From: Irpex lacteus
Taxonomy: Eukaryota > Basidiomycota > Agaricomycetes > Polyporales > Irpicaceae
Assembly (NCBI GenBank): GCA_001986395.2
Contig: MQVO02000154.1
Coordinates: 1 to 20,606 of the forward strand
Length of the DNA stretch: 20,606 nucleotides
Direction: 5' to 3'
Part shown: piece by piece, positions 8,888 to 18,900 of the stretch
How positions within the stretch are numbered: position 1 is the first letter of the stretch
Layout of the letters: every line of letters begins with the position of its first letter
Made by a program: the position numbers and the translations under genes
The notes under the pieces: generated by a model
Database searches by the model: none
Told to the model about the DNA's origin: nothing
Seen by the model: the letters and a program-made list of their open reading frames with translations, nothing else

Positions 8888-9522
8888 TCATTGGGCGCAG
8901 CTGTCTTTTTTGCGCTGATCCTCTCGTCCCTTTCGCGTCTCGCTGCGCTTCTGAGCTTCTGCATCAATTAGTGGCTCCAACGCCGTGGGAACCTCTTCAA
9001 ACTCTTTGTCCGTCAAATGACGGAATCGAAGGCCGCCCTCTCCGCCTGTCTGCCAGCCACACCTCAGCTGCCCAATCAACTTCAACGAGCTGATCTGAGT
9101 CTGCGGGCAGAACGGGATGGCCTTCGGCCACCCTCGGACAGCTACATGGTGCTCTTGCATGACCTGTCTCCAGTATTGTTAAGTGGAGCAGGCCATGTGT
9201 GCTGTATCTGTGTTCGCTGTAATTGTTGATATGAACGAAATCAATGTTTATCAATTAATTCTGAAGATTGAACCTTACCGAAAAGATGATCAATAAAATC
9301 TGCCATCTCGCGTTGACAGGCATGAAACTCGGTGTCAAAAGAAGACTCTACAGTAGACCTCAGTCAGTACACTTCGCTCTGCTCACTGCAGAATTTGTAC
9401 TTACTTTATCGCGATTTCTGTGCTTGAGGCACACCTCGAGTTGGTAAGGTTGCAAAACACATACCTACGGAGAATGTGACAAAGCCAGCCGCACCCGACG
9501 CATCTTTATTTTGCGCATCATA
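8888..9522 (-). pseudogene. Relic of a fungal mobile-element-type gene with a GWP-IPF motif
   Basis: Four - strand exons splice with fully consistent phases: 9522-9465, 9417-9405 (a 13-nt exon), 9358-9279 and 9216-8888, with introns of 47, 46 and 62 nt and an upstream intron 9575-9523. The protein reads NKDASGAAGFVTFSVEIAIK, then ESSFDTEFHACQREMADFID, then HHVAVRGWPKAIPFCP, ISSLKLIGQLRCGWQTG and RHLTDKEFEEV, and ends in a Lys/Arg-rich tail. I associate VxGWPxxIPF plus a short 'LTDEEFE' block with the C-termini of abundant agaricomycete hypothetical proteins near transposons, but this is from memory and unverified. One in-frame TAA (9179-9181) breaks the last exon, and stops (TAA TAG) occur upstream near 9590. 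The gene is therefore probably dead, and its 5' end is not found. Confidence 0.6.
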
Positions 9523-9609
9523 CTAATGCGGTCCTGTTAAGATCCGTTTTGCGAGCAAGGATGACAGGAACTGACCTTGATGTGCTATTAGATAACGTTC
9601 AGATCATGA

Positions 9610-10084
9610 GCGTTCAAACTCAAGATAAGATCCGCCCAAATCCGGACAGCCGCTCTGACGAAAAAGGCAGGTGAGACCTTTGACGCTCGGATATTGCTCC
9701 GCCAAACTCAGTTCGTCTCTCGACACCCATCAAGGACTGCGAGTCGGTCCTCGATCTCACCGCAACATAGGAGTGCAGTGCACCGAATGTGCCTAGAAAT
9801 GGTTCGAACCTCAGAAGTAACAATTAATATACTTCTAACCGCATACCTGAGCTTTCCCGCAGGAGCTCGAGATTGTTGTCGGATTGAGGACCGTTCCCCG
9901 GGACCTGTCATGCATTGCCACGTACGTATCTTTCTGGTTTATGTATCCGGAAGACTCTACAGCTCATCCAATTGATCAGAGCCTCTTTCTGGTAGTGCTA
10001 TTGAACGACCGCATGTACGAGGAGGAATACTGGAATTTGGGCATGCTAAAGAAAGAGGTGTGTGACCTCTTCTTCGGATATTGA
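9610..10084 (+). CDS. 3' part of a spliced gene of unknown function
   Basis: The last exon, 9863-10084, follows an acceptor (TTTCCCGCAG) and is open for 73 codons to a TGA. It reads VGLRTVPRDLSCIATYVSFW, MYPEDSTAHPIDQSLFLVVL and RMYEEEYWNLGMLKKEVCDL, ending FFGY. Intron 9817-9862 has a GTAACA donor. The upstream exon, about 9610-9816, is open in the agreeing frame, though a second intron in it is possible. The protein is acidic/aromatic with one hydrophobic segment; no domain is recognised. It diverges from the - strand relic at 8888-9522, so the two may share a 5' region at about 9530-9610, but no start codon can be fixed. Confidence 0.45.
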
Positions 10085-10333
10085 ATGCATATACTTTACG
10101 CGTTTTGGCATTTATTTTAACAACGAACTTAGCAGGATTTTACACAGCAGATGCACCGCATGGCGTTAGGTTGCGCTTTGGCCGGCAGTGACGACGAGCC
10201 GGCTCCAAGTCCGTGGCCGCAATTTACTTCATGTGAACGCAAGACCAAGCAATACCATGCATAGAAGCACGCCTGCACGTGAGTCGCTCCGTTGACTGTT
10301 TGATGTGGCGTTGAGTGTAAAACGGGGTGCCAG

Positions 10334-10648
10334 ATCAGCATCGTGCGTTTACCGTAACTCTGGCTGCTTACGTGCATCGAACAGCATGGGCCTGTGGCAA
10401 GATCCGAGTGCGATGGATTGTGTTGCTTATGCACGGATTGGTACCCGACGACGTCACGCACATAGGTGCGTACACCGGTGAGTTGCTCGGTGGATATAAT
10501 TCCTCTGTGTCCTTGTTTAATTAAGAACGTGTCGTATTCACACTCAGAGCATATATGTGGAACTCTGGCTCATGAGTCCGCGTCACGAAAAACAGAGGTA
10601 TACTTACAAGGGCATCCGACGGTTGATATTGCGATGCATAAACTTTAA
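10334..10648 (+). CDS. Two-exon gene fragment, unknown
   Basis: Exon 10334-10477 (after an intron at 10279-10333) and exon 10548-10648 are joined by intron 10478-10547 (GTGAGT...CACTCAG). The phase agrees and the reading is open for 81 codons to TAA. Pieces read TVTLAAYVHRTAWACGKIRV, VLLMHGLVPDDVTHIGAY and HESASRKTEVYLQGHPTVDI. A different frame of the second exon (VELWLMSPRHEK, then KGIRRLILR) is equally open up to a GTGCGT donor at about 10656, so the choice of frame is uncertain. Unknown family. Confidence 0.3.
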
Positions 10649-11215
10649 AATCAAGGTGCGTTGACCGTGATTCTAAAGTCAATTCACCACCGTCCCGAGG
10701 TACCCGTTTGAGTTCCCTGACTTACTGATCCGCAACTTTTTGATGTTCCAGATGACTTGGAGGGCAAGCGTGCGTCAGTGCGACGAACCCTGTCAACAAA
10801 ACCGAATCATTGCATCAAGTGCGCCAGCCACGTCTCGCCAACGTTATCTTATCGAAGCTGGGTATCAACACCCCGAATCGTTTCCACACGTTGCGACTAT
10901 CTAGAATTCATTTTTTCCCGAAGTGAGCCATCTGTTTCGGGTACTAATTCTAACTCTAGTATCTGCAATACCTGGAACGAAGAATGTAAAGCACCCGAAT
11001 GCGGAATGGACCAGGTAAGGCATTCGTGTGCATCAATTTTGACTTCTCTGACCCCATCTTGAATAGTTATCTGTGCCGGCATCCATCTGTGTTATGACGA
11101 AGGAATCTGGGGCCCGAAACTGGTGTACCAGAAACGTTCTCTGTGGAAGCGCATCATACGCTGGAATCAGACTCGCTTCTCGAGTTGCAGAGCGTCACAA
11201 ATTATTGAGAACCTG
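10649..11215 (+). other. Exon-like stretch, gene not resolved
   Basis: A + frame is open at about 10750-11005 up to a GTAAGG donor. After an intron ending GAATAG at 11066, exon 11067-11215 is open in two frames (one in phase, one reading WGPKLVYQKRSLWKRIIRW) up to a GTAAGT donor. The pieces suggest part of a spliced + strand gene, but start, end and frame cannot be decided. Confidence 0.3.
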
Positions 11216-11880
11216 GTAAGTCTAAAAACATTGTCATCGTTTGTTCCATCACGCGCGATCGCTGATCATTTAGCACAGATCTTCTATCAGTACATCTCCT
11301 AACCTTGAATTCTATGTGCTATATCTTGGAATTAGTTTCCAGACGTTCGATACCCCCGAACCATGATCTGCAGTTTATATACTCCACGCAGCACGACTGC
11401 CGCCTGTCATAGAATATATGCGCTTCGGGTTTAGGCCCTCTACTTATCTATTGTTCGTATTGACTGGTTGAAACGGAATTTATACACGAGTGTGGGTAAA
11501 CAGGTGTTTAAAGTACTTCTGATATATATCTCATTGATGTGGTGTTAGCGGAAGGCAAGAGATTTAGCTAACGGTTTCGACGCCAGTTTATTTAATGCTT
11601 GACCGGGCGTGAGTCAAAAGTGCACGATATTGTCGAGTGCATGGGAATAGTACATATAATATTAGCGAACTTGAATGTGCCTAAGCATCCTTGGCTGCTA
11701 ATTAACCTAGGCATGGCTCAATGACATTCTTCGCGTCCTCAAGGACGCCATAACGGGCGTTCAACCCAATCACGCTGCTGCCGGAGTTTTGCCGAATGTT
11801 TGTTTTGCTCGTTCTGCCACCTCCGTTCTCGCACATTGGCTAGTACCCACCCTTATCGACACTGCACCGACGGAAATTAC
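11216..11880. other. No gene seen
   Basis: Stops are dense in all frames, and no repeats or paired splice sites stand out beyond the donor at 11216. Confidence 0.4.
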
Positions 11881-11887
11881 TCAAGGC

Positions 11888-11894
11888 TATAAAG
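11888..11894 (+). promoter_or_regulatory. Possible TATA box
   Basis: CTATAAAG at 11887-11894 is followed by a purine-rich GAAGGCGAAGGCG stretch, a GTGAGT donor at 11996 and an acceptor at 12044. It could start the + transcript whose exon lies at 12045-12238. The first ATG (11953) is followed by a stop after five codons, so if real it would be in a leader. Weak. Confidence 0.3.
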
Positions 11895-12044
11895 CAGCTA
11901 TAAGTGGGAGCGATTGGGAGCGAGAGGGGTTGTACAGCGAAGGCGAAGGCGAATGATTTGGTCGGGTTAGAAGGCGTCGGAAGCCGATATTAGTAGTGAG
12001 TTCGATTTACGAGGTTTCCTGTTGCAGTGCTTACCATCTCGTAG

Positions 12045-12238
12045 TATTTGTGTTGTTATTTGTCCACCTCCACTATTCCGTTGACTAGCGTACCTCTGGA
12101 ACATCCTCTTCTCAAACTCAGACACGTTAACCGGACACCAACTAACTCGATGCCCACCGTGACTTCAGGCTCACCCAGTGGTACAGTCCGACGGATTGAC
12201 CCCCATGCGACTAATTATGTATCGATAGCACCTTTACT
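12045..12238 (+). CDS. Exon-like open segment, unknown
   Basis: Bounded by an acceptor (CATCTCGTAG) and a GTGAGT donor at 12239, and open for 64 codons. It reads PLTSVPLEHPLLKLRHVNRT, then SGSPSGTVRRIDPHATNYV. No partner exon could be joined with confidence. Confidence 0.3.
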
Positions 12239-12708
12239 GTGAGTACTAGTTGGCCAATATGTTAAATAACTCGCCCCGTGATTCATTCATCTTGAGGTCA
12301 GAAATAGAGGCCTTAGACTGATTATATGCGCATCAGGTCCGAATACTTACGTGGTACGTAATGGTGTTGCATCTCGAGACAAAGTTAGTCTGACACATCT
12401 TTTGTTTAGAACTACTGATCAATCTCATTTCAGTACAGGTTCAAGTCAGTATTGCGCGGTTCGTTACCAAGTCTAAGATGCCGCACTCGCAGACCCAACC
12501 CGGGATACTAATGCGTAGTCACCTAACGCGCCACCGCGCCGCATAGCTACGAGCAGTCTTATTTGGCATGTCAACTGCCAGTGCGAACAAACTGACGAAT
12601 GCCTAGATATAGGAGATAATCTGATAATTTAATCTACGGCTGCTGCATAAGCCGGATATGGAGTGGTGCACCCATTTTCGATAGGTACCGACAGCATTGC
12701 CAGTGGAC

Positions 12709-12727
12709 GTGCGGCCGCCGGCCGCAC
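12709..12727. repeat. GC-rich perfect inverted repeat (NotI-site hairpin)
   Basis: GTGCGGCC-GCC-GGCCGCAC has 8-bp perfect arms around a 3-nt centre, all but two of the nineteen bases being G or C plus one A and one T at the ends. It lies in a region of much lower GC, so it stands out. No gene boundary can be tied to it. Confidence 0.75.
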
Positions 12728-12872
12728 TACAGCGAGGTTACAAAGGTTACGATGGCAGAAGGCTACTCTTCCATTTAAGCTTCAAACACCACACATTACA
12801 GCACACCACAGAGATCCCGATATCATGCAGCGCATCAAGTCGAGCAGTTCATGTGCTAAAGCCGAGGGTATA

Positions 12873-13592
12873 GTATGTTCCACGCACAACAAGTGACGAA
12901 GCAGCTCTGGATTCGAAGCCTCAAATGCTGGGTTCTTACGCCGATGGGTACCTATATCGCTGACAGTGAGTATGGTTTGCAAACTCTCTTTTTGTTCAAC
13001 GGACTCACGTGCTGTAGAGTAGGTTTTGAATCTATCAAACGATTGCGAATTGGTACAGACGGTATGTTTCGTGTTGTCTTGCTCTTTCAAGTTTGAACTC
13101 ATGTTTAAATGTAACACGCTATTCTAGTCACTACCATAGCATGCGTCTATCTCGAAACTACTGTTAGACTTTGGTACACGCTCGACCGTATCTACATCGC
13201 CTGACTTGCCTCAGTGTCGGTGTATTCCATCCCACAAAGCTCAACTCATGCCTCATCTAGTGCCCCAATTACGTATGGTAAGCTCGTTCGAGGCCTTCCG
13301 AAACAGTAAAGTCAGCTTACCAAGAAGCTCTGCTTCAAAACCTTCCGAGCGAGAGACAACCAAATTGGAGGTGATAAGTCCAGCCCAGATCCGCGGTGAA
13401 TTTTTGTAGCAATCCCCGCTACCCCTGAAATACTTGGTTGACACCTGTTTCTCTACATCAGAAACTCGTCTGCGGCTTCAAGTGACCTCGATGGTGCGCA
13501 CGACTCGGTATCGATGAGTATGCACTGTGAGCTATTAGATCTGCAATCGAAGCCAAGGTCGATAACTGCTCGCAGAAGCCTGAGTTTGCAAG
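12873..13592 (+). CDS. Internal part of a multi-exon gene, unknown
   Basis: Six exons join with five introns and agreeing phases: up to 12965, 13020-13061, 13128-13162, 13215-13277, 13325-13395 and 13462-13592. Introns are 12966-13019, 13062-13127, 13163-13214, 13278-13324 and 13396-13461 (47-66 nt). The translation reads QQVTKQLWIRSLKCWVLTPM, GTYIADIGFESIKRLRIGTD, KLCFKTFRARDNQIGGD and ASSDLDGAHDSVSMSMHCEL and stays open for about 150 codons. The exons are short, so openness alone is weak evidence and the agreement of phases is the main support. A GTAAGC donor at 13593 shows that it continues, but the next exon is ambiguous. Confidence 0.4.
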
Positions 13593-15900
13593 GTAAGCTC
13601 TCAGTTTTTCACGCTGTTTTCATCTCTCACTCCACCAGTACTCTGTACTACAGGTTCTTACCTCCTGCCTCACTACAATAAGTTTGTTCTTTGAGAATAG
13701 CGTTGGCCGTCGGTGACCAGAGAACATCATTTGCGTAGTAAACTCTATCAAATTGTTCACTGATTGCGCCCGCATGGTCTCGATTGTTTACTACTCGTTG
13801 GGATCCCACGGTGAAGCTTCTCCTTTGGTCGCTCGATAATTTGTTGGACACGCTGAATCAATGACGTTCCAGCCCCTCGATGGAATCACCCTCGACTTGA
13901 AGCTCGTCTTGTGTCAATGATGGGGACATTATGACACGGAACCTTAGGTGTGTGGCGGCCCTGATGCGCGAATTCGATACTGACACATACGGATTGTGGC
14001 CCAGGCATTATCTTAATGTTCAACGTGCTCTGTCACAGGCAGATATGCGTCATGCAAGTCAAAGTCGATATGAAATTGCAACGACTTCTCGCTCTGTATT
14101 GTCGCGGTATGTTTCTTGGACTCAAATTGACCGCGCGTGATCATAATTTGAGAGACGAGTTAATCATTAAAACCAGATTGCTCAATTACATCGGATGAGC
14201 AGCTTGCAGCGACAAAGTACCTGCACAGTGCACGCCGTATATACGTATGGTACACGATATCGGCGATCATCAGTAAATCACTCATTCGGAGTAAGTGAGC
14301 CCCTTCTCCATCAGTTAAACAAACTCACGTGCAGCTGCGAAATAGGCAAACGACTGCTCAGAAACGCTTTGGAGGCTCGCTAGATTAATAAGAATCATTG
14401 TCGCTTCCAGGCCTTGGAGAAGGAGATGGGAACGTCATTGATCAGCACTAGCTACGTTCCGTTCATTAAACAATATAGCATCAACGTTGCATCAACTCTA
14501 ATAACCTTCGAAGGTATGGAAGGTCAGTATCTGCGCTTTCCGGGGTGTAAACAAGCTCACGTGCACCCCCGGATTCACTGTACGTGCATCGCGATAGTGC
14601 AGGTCTGTAATTCCGGAATGTTCGCATTATATTCAAGGAGCAGAACACTCCATTCAGTGTGGCGTGCCCCATGCCCAGACCAGCGCATATCCGGTGGTAT
14701 GGTACTGGGCCCGGCCGTCTGACATGCGCAGAACGAAGAGGAAGAGGCTTGTGTAATTGAGACCAGGTAGGTCGTAGTTTGACTCACGCAAGCTGAAGTG
14801 ACGTTAATGCCTCTGTAGACCATCACAGAGTACAGTAGTCATGACAATATATACGAAAATATGACGATGAAGTGAGTAAGTGTTGATTTTATTCGTCGGA
14901 AATATCTTCAACGGCGCACGAGCACTCATGTGAGCCTGTGGTTCCAAATAGTCATTGTAATCAATCCGCGCCAGAGAGATCATTGTGAGAAGCACGAGGT
15001 GTATTGGTGCGTGAACTCAATCAAATTGAGTACAATCATTTCGCTAACAGTGCACCCCGAAGTTATGTATGTCAACGGACCCCGCAGGACACCGAAGGCG
15101 AGGTCTCCAGCTTGAGCTTCCCTTCCACAATTAAGCCATATCTGCAATGACACGGAGCACCCTTGAATTTTGGAGTGGAGAATGATGAGCGTAGACAATC
15201 CCCCATCACTCGAAGAAGATATACAAAACTACCACAGTACTGTCAGAACGCAGGGAACAAAGAATGCAAGGATAAAACTTTGAGGGTGCGTCTCTCATGA
15301 TGTGCGTAATGTTCAACTCTGACACACGATGAACGATAGTTCATCATATGTCAAACGCCGTTCTCTCAATGTAGGTTCATTAGCTTTTATGTTCTACGCA
15401 ACTCTATATCGCTAACATGTACTAGGCTGACTCAGGACCGCCTTCCGCACTCACTTCTACTGGCCGAAGCCTCAATAGCATACCGAGAGTCATATTTTAT
15501 TATCGTATCCTGCTACAAGTTCGTGGCTTCTCGTACTCAAGCTCGCGGTAGTCTCGATATTGACTCGGTGCACTAAATATGCAATATCGACGATCATCGT
15601 CATCGACCATCAGTCTGTAAGTGTTCGGCTTGTCAATCAATGTTCATCAACTCCGATTCCGAGTCAACAAGCTCACGTGAAGCTAAGTATAGGAATAGGT
15701 TGTGCATAGTCTGTGGGTGAACACGCTCGAGATAACCAAGATGTATCATGATCTTCGCTGACAGGTTCTTGGGGCGATGATCCGCATACCTTCAGTGAGG
15801 TACCCAGGAAGACACTGACAGGTTCCATTCACCGAACTTAGTGCTGATGAGCATTGAAGGCGCGTGCACCCAATAGCTGGGGTATAAACGAGCTCACGTG
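13004..15900. repeat. Recurring CTCACGTG motif (AACRARCTCACGTG)
   Basis: CTCACGTG is at 13004, 14324, 14556, 15672 and 15893 here, plus 5165 elsewhere. About 0.3 per strand is expected by chance in the whole window. The five copies share an upstream AAC(A/G)(A/G)(G/A) extension. On + several are placed like an intron branch point followed by an acceptor. On - the same bases are GTGAGC/GTGAGT donors and also encode (A/S)RELV, with RELVYTP in two copies. Which strand uses them is unknown. Confidence 0.6.
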
Positions 15901-16351
15901 AGCCTTCAGGACCATCTTTGAACAAAGAGCTGGGCCCAGTTGTACTAACATAGAGTTTTCTTGCTGCTACAGGCTTAATTGTCAAAATGCGCATTATCGG
16001 CAAGAGGTCGACATAGAGCACCCCTGATCCTAAGCACAGAGTTCATTTGCGCATAGACATGAGCCCAGCAGTATGGTATCGGGTTATGGAAAATTCGCAG
16101 GTTGATGAACATGCTACTGACTCTGAATGACATGCCGACGCTGAGCTGAGCGAGTTGTTGTTCTTATTCGTAAGTCTCGTCTTATCCGGATCTCTCTCAG
16201 ACTTAAAAATGTCTGCCTCATATAGTAGACTTGGTGGAGAAACTCGCAATTGTGCGTGCGCTTGCGATAAACATAGTATGACGGTGAGTAGCCCTTCTAT
16301 TTGTTTTGGTTTTCCTACGGAGAACGACAACTTATGATCTCGTAAATATAG
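13593..16351 (+). other. Intron-rich stretch with exon fragments, unresolved
   Basis: Numerous GTAAGT/GTGAGT/GTATGT donors and short open segments occur on +, for example 13720-13835 and 16200-16265. None could be chained without arbitrary choices, and several frames are broken by stops. The region holds five of the six CTCACGTG motifs when 13004 is counted at its edge. It probably links the 12.9-13.6 kb exons to the terminal exons at 16.35-16.87 kb, but this is inference. The - strand also has open frames of up to 119 codons (16043-16402), which I regard as shadows. Confidence 0.3.
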
Positions 16352-16872
16352 ATGCTTCCTATCCTTATCAGTCGTCGGACGAGAAATCCTACACAGAAGC
16401 ACGAGTAGCGTGTGTATGTGAACTCAATCACATTAAACACGCTAGTCACGTTACTAACGCATCACAGTTCGCAACTTCGAATTCTGACCCTCATGCCGAC
16501 CTCGAGCGGTGCATTCCATTCCAGAAAGCTTCCCTGCAAGCTGTAAGTAGCTGCATGGCATACCCAACGACGATGCTCTGAGGCCTGGATTGCGAGGAGC
16601 GCATCGCGCTCGAGATACGTCAAATTATCAACGGGCGCAGAGAACGACCTGACATTTCAGGGTGGTGCTTCAAACCCAAGATATGGGACTTTCATTTTCC
16701 GTCATTTGGATCGTCGAAATCCCTAACTCGTACAGGAGAATCAATGAGACTGCAGCAGACGTTGAGCTGGGAAGACATGAAACTGGGGCTCGAGCGCGTC
16801 TCTCGGATATCGCAGGAGATCGAGGGCGGCCACCGACGATTCGAGGATCCGAGGAAGAATTCTGACATGTAA
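16352..16872 (+). pseudogene. Terminal exons of a gene of unknown function with one premature stop
   Basis: Exon 16352-16413, intron 16414-16467 (GTATGT...ACTAACGCATCACAG) and exon 16468-16872 are in agreeing phase. The last exon is exactly 135 codons and open except for one TGA at codon 38 (16579-16581). It reads SDPHADLERCIPFQKASLQA, ERIALEIRQIINGRRERPD, GWCFKPKIWDFHFPSFG, LQQTLSWEDMKLGLERVSRI and QEIEGGHRRFEDPRKNSDM, then TAA. Removing a GTAAGT...CTCTGAG segment around the stop as an intron (40 nt) would break the frame, so a nonsense mutation is more likely. The coiled, charged C-terminus looks like a genuine protein end. The stop codon at 16870 is only 77 nt upstream of the next TATA box. 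Confidence 0.5.
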
Positions 16873-16946
16873 ACAAGCTGCTGTACATGGCTCACCTCTC
16901 CGACAATGCGTCATCGGCTCGAAGGCGTCTTCCTGTCCAGAAAGTG

Positions 16947-16954
16947 TATAAAAA
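16947..16954 (+). promoter_or_regulatory. TATA box of the GDYAR-repeat unit
   Basis: GTGTATAAAAAGG is a near-consensus TATA box. It is followed by a long CT-rich tract (16977-17075), typical of fungal start-site regions, and then CCCCATGTCG with ATG at 17078. It is the clearest core promoter in the window. Confidence 0.65.
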
Positions 16955-17077
16955 GGCGGTGGAAGGTGATGAGGTCCTTCATCTATTCTCCCTTCTCACT
17001 CCCCGCCCTCATCTCTTCTCCCTTATCCTTCCCACTCTCATCTACTCGCTCGTGCCGCCTCTCCTATTATCTGCCCC

Positions 17078-18152
17078 ATGTCGTTCAATTGCTTGAAGGT
17101 ATGTTATGTTATTTATGTTTACTGTCATACACACGTACTCATTCCCCTCTGTTAACTCATCAGATGGTGCCCTACGTCCGGCTCCGTGTGGACACGGAGT
17201 CGTACGTCCTCTGAGCATCGAGCGTTGGTTACATGACTGTGAGTATATGTTTTTTCCCTCGATTGTCATGCATGCCTGACATATGCTCGTAGCAGAGCCT
17301 CCACCCTTCGACCACCGTCCTGTCACCTTGTCCACTTGAACGTAAGTTCTTTTATCCGTTTACATGATGTAACCACGCTGATCGTCCTTCTATCTCCCGT
17401 ATAGGTAGCCCCCGTTCGCGGACTCCACGCACCTTCGGGACGGGGAGACTATGCTCGTATGCCGGACCACGCCGAGACCGAACGACTTATCACATGGGGA
17501 GATTATGGTCGTACATTTCAGGTATGTTTTCGCCCTTTAATCTATAACGCGACGCCTGCTGATTGTTCCTTATGCAGGTATTTAACATGTTGAGGACCAC
17601 TGCAATACGTCACCATATTGCTTTGCAAGAAACCTGGTCAGTCTTCGTGTTGTTATGCTTTATGGATTCCTACTAATGTCCACTCTATCGCATACAGGCA
17701 TACCCCTTTCACCCTTTATACGAACCTTCGGGACGGGGAGACTATGCTCGTACATTTTATCTCGCCAAGGACAATGTTTGCCTCTTAGGGCGAGACTATG
17801 TCCCTGTGTGTCAAGTGAGTTATTGCTTTTTACCTTGTTATGACGAATGCTGAGTCCTTTCATTTAGCTATCTTGGTTAGAGACACGCCAGCAGGTTACG
17901 GGGAGATTACGCCCGTATCTCGGGGCTCTGCGAGGGCACGAAAACGCCTCGCATGCCGAGACTTTGCAATATCAGGTTCGTTATTGACTCCATAAATCTG
18001 GAATAAAATGCTGATTCTTGCGTATTTGAAGGTATGATCACGCCCGGGTGAATACGGAGAGCGCGAGCATATTGCTCGCACTATTAAATACCTCCCGCAT
18101 GTTAGTAGCTAGCCATAATAATCCAATATTCGTTCCTCGCATTCGCTGCTAG
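17078..18152 (+). CDS. Multi-exon gene with repeated GDYAR peptide modules
   Basis: The unit starts at an ATG (17078) after a TATA box and CT tract. Exons 17405-17521, 17595-17636, 17698-17814, 17881-17975 and 18032-18152 splice with agreeing phases to a TAG. The 117-nt exons 17405 and 17698 are both phase 0-0 and clearly duplicated. They read SGRGDYARMPDHAETERL with WGDYGRTFQ, and SGRGDYARTFYLAKDN with GRDYVPVCQ. The next exons give RGDYARISGLCEG and YDHARVNTES. Third-position changes between copies (GACTAT, GATTAT, GATTACGCCCGT) keep D-Y-A-R, so this frame appears to have been selected. The 5' exons (17078-17098, 17164-17238, 17293/17296-17341) have good splice sites but stops in the frames that would join, so the N-terminus is unresolved. 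The family is not recognised. Confidence 0.55.
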
Positions 18153-18900
18153 TCTCCGACCGATTATATTCTGAAGTGCGCACGAACTTGTCCCAAGCAA
18201 GACAGATATTATGAGCTCTTTATGTACAACAATTACATGCGTGCAATGTAACTAGGCACGAGATCCTTCAGACTTCTTACTTGTGTGACCCGTATAGAGT
18301 GCAGACTACGCCTGTATGGTCGGTTTAACTTCATACGCAGTCTGTCAGTTTGTCTGTTTAAGGAGTAATTTAATCGAGTCGGCCAATGGGTCAATGGATA
18401 AACAGGAATATTAAGTGCAAATCTATGTGTTGTGACATGCCCGATACCCCCGCGTGTACTTACTTCATACGCAGCTACTTACTCCTCACGCCGCAAGGAC
18501 CATTGTCGGGTAGCCTGACAATGTCCGAGTGATTGTGAAGTTCCTTGGTGCCTGCTGTAACGGAGATTGTACGAGTAGATCTGGAGCAGAGCTCGTCGCA
18601 TAACGAACGAGAACGCACGTCGTTATCAGCACTTTCAGGCCATTCAGACCGGGAGCTCACTGCAAGGTAGCAGTCAGCATGACAGGGACTCCACAGCGAC
18701 AGCAGCGACGCACTGTAGTTTTATTCCAGTACGCCTTCACTGCAGACGTCCTCTCTTCTTGTTTGTGTCACGATGTATCACGCGCGAGTGCTGCCTTCGT
18801 GGAAGAGCGATGCCTGAGCGGAAGGAGAGACAGGACGGCGAGGGGAGAGTGTATCGGGGGTTAACTGGTGTACATACCATTACGCAAGTTTAGTAGCAAT
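18153..18900 (+). other. Mostly empty; one outlying GDYAR-like remnant
   Basis: At about 18297-18414, after an acceptor-like GACCCGTATAG, a + frame reads SADYACMVGLTSYAV and stays open for 39 codons. ADYACM resembles GDYARM and may be a further exon or a relic of the preceding gene. ORFs at 18475-18660 (-) and 18679-18864 (+) have no support. Confidence 0.3.

Noticed and set aside
9795..9815. tRNA T-arm-like GGTTCGAACC
   Set aside because: No matching five-pair stem, anticodon arm or acceptor stem around it.
12738..12751. 14-mer GTTACAAAGGTTAC also present at about 19575
   Set aside because: One shared 14-mer pair in 20 kb is close to chance expectation and the flanks do not match.
13648..13851. 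- strand ORF that reads like protein
   Set aside because: The + strand of the same bases is equally open in two frames, so protein-like appearance does not discriminate here.
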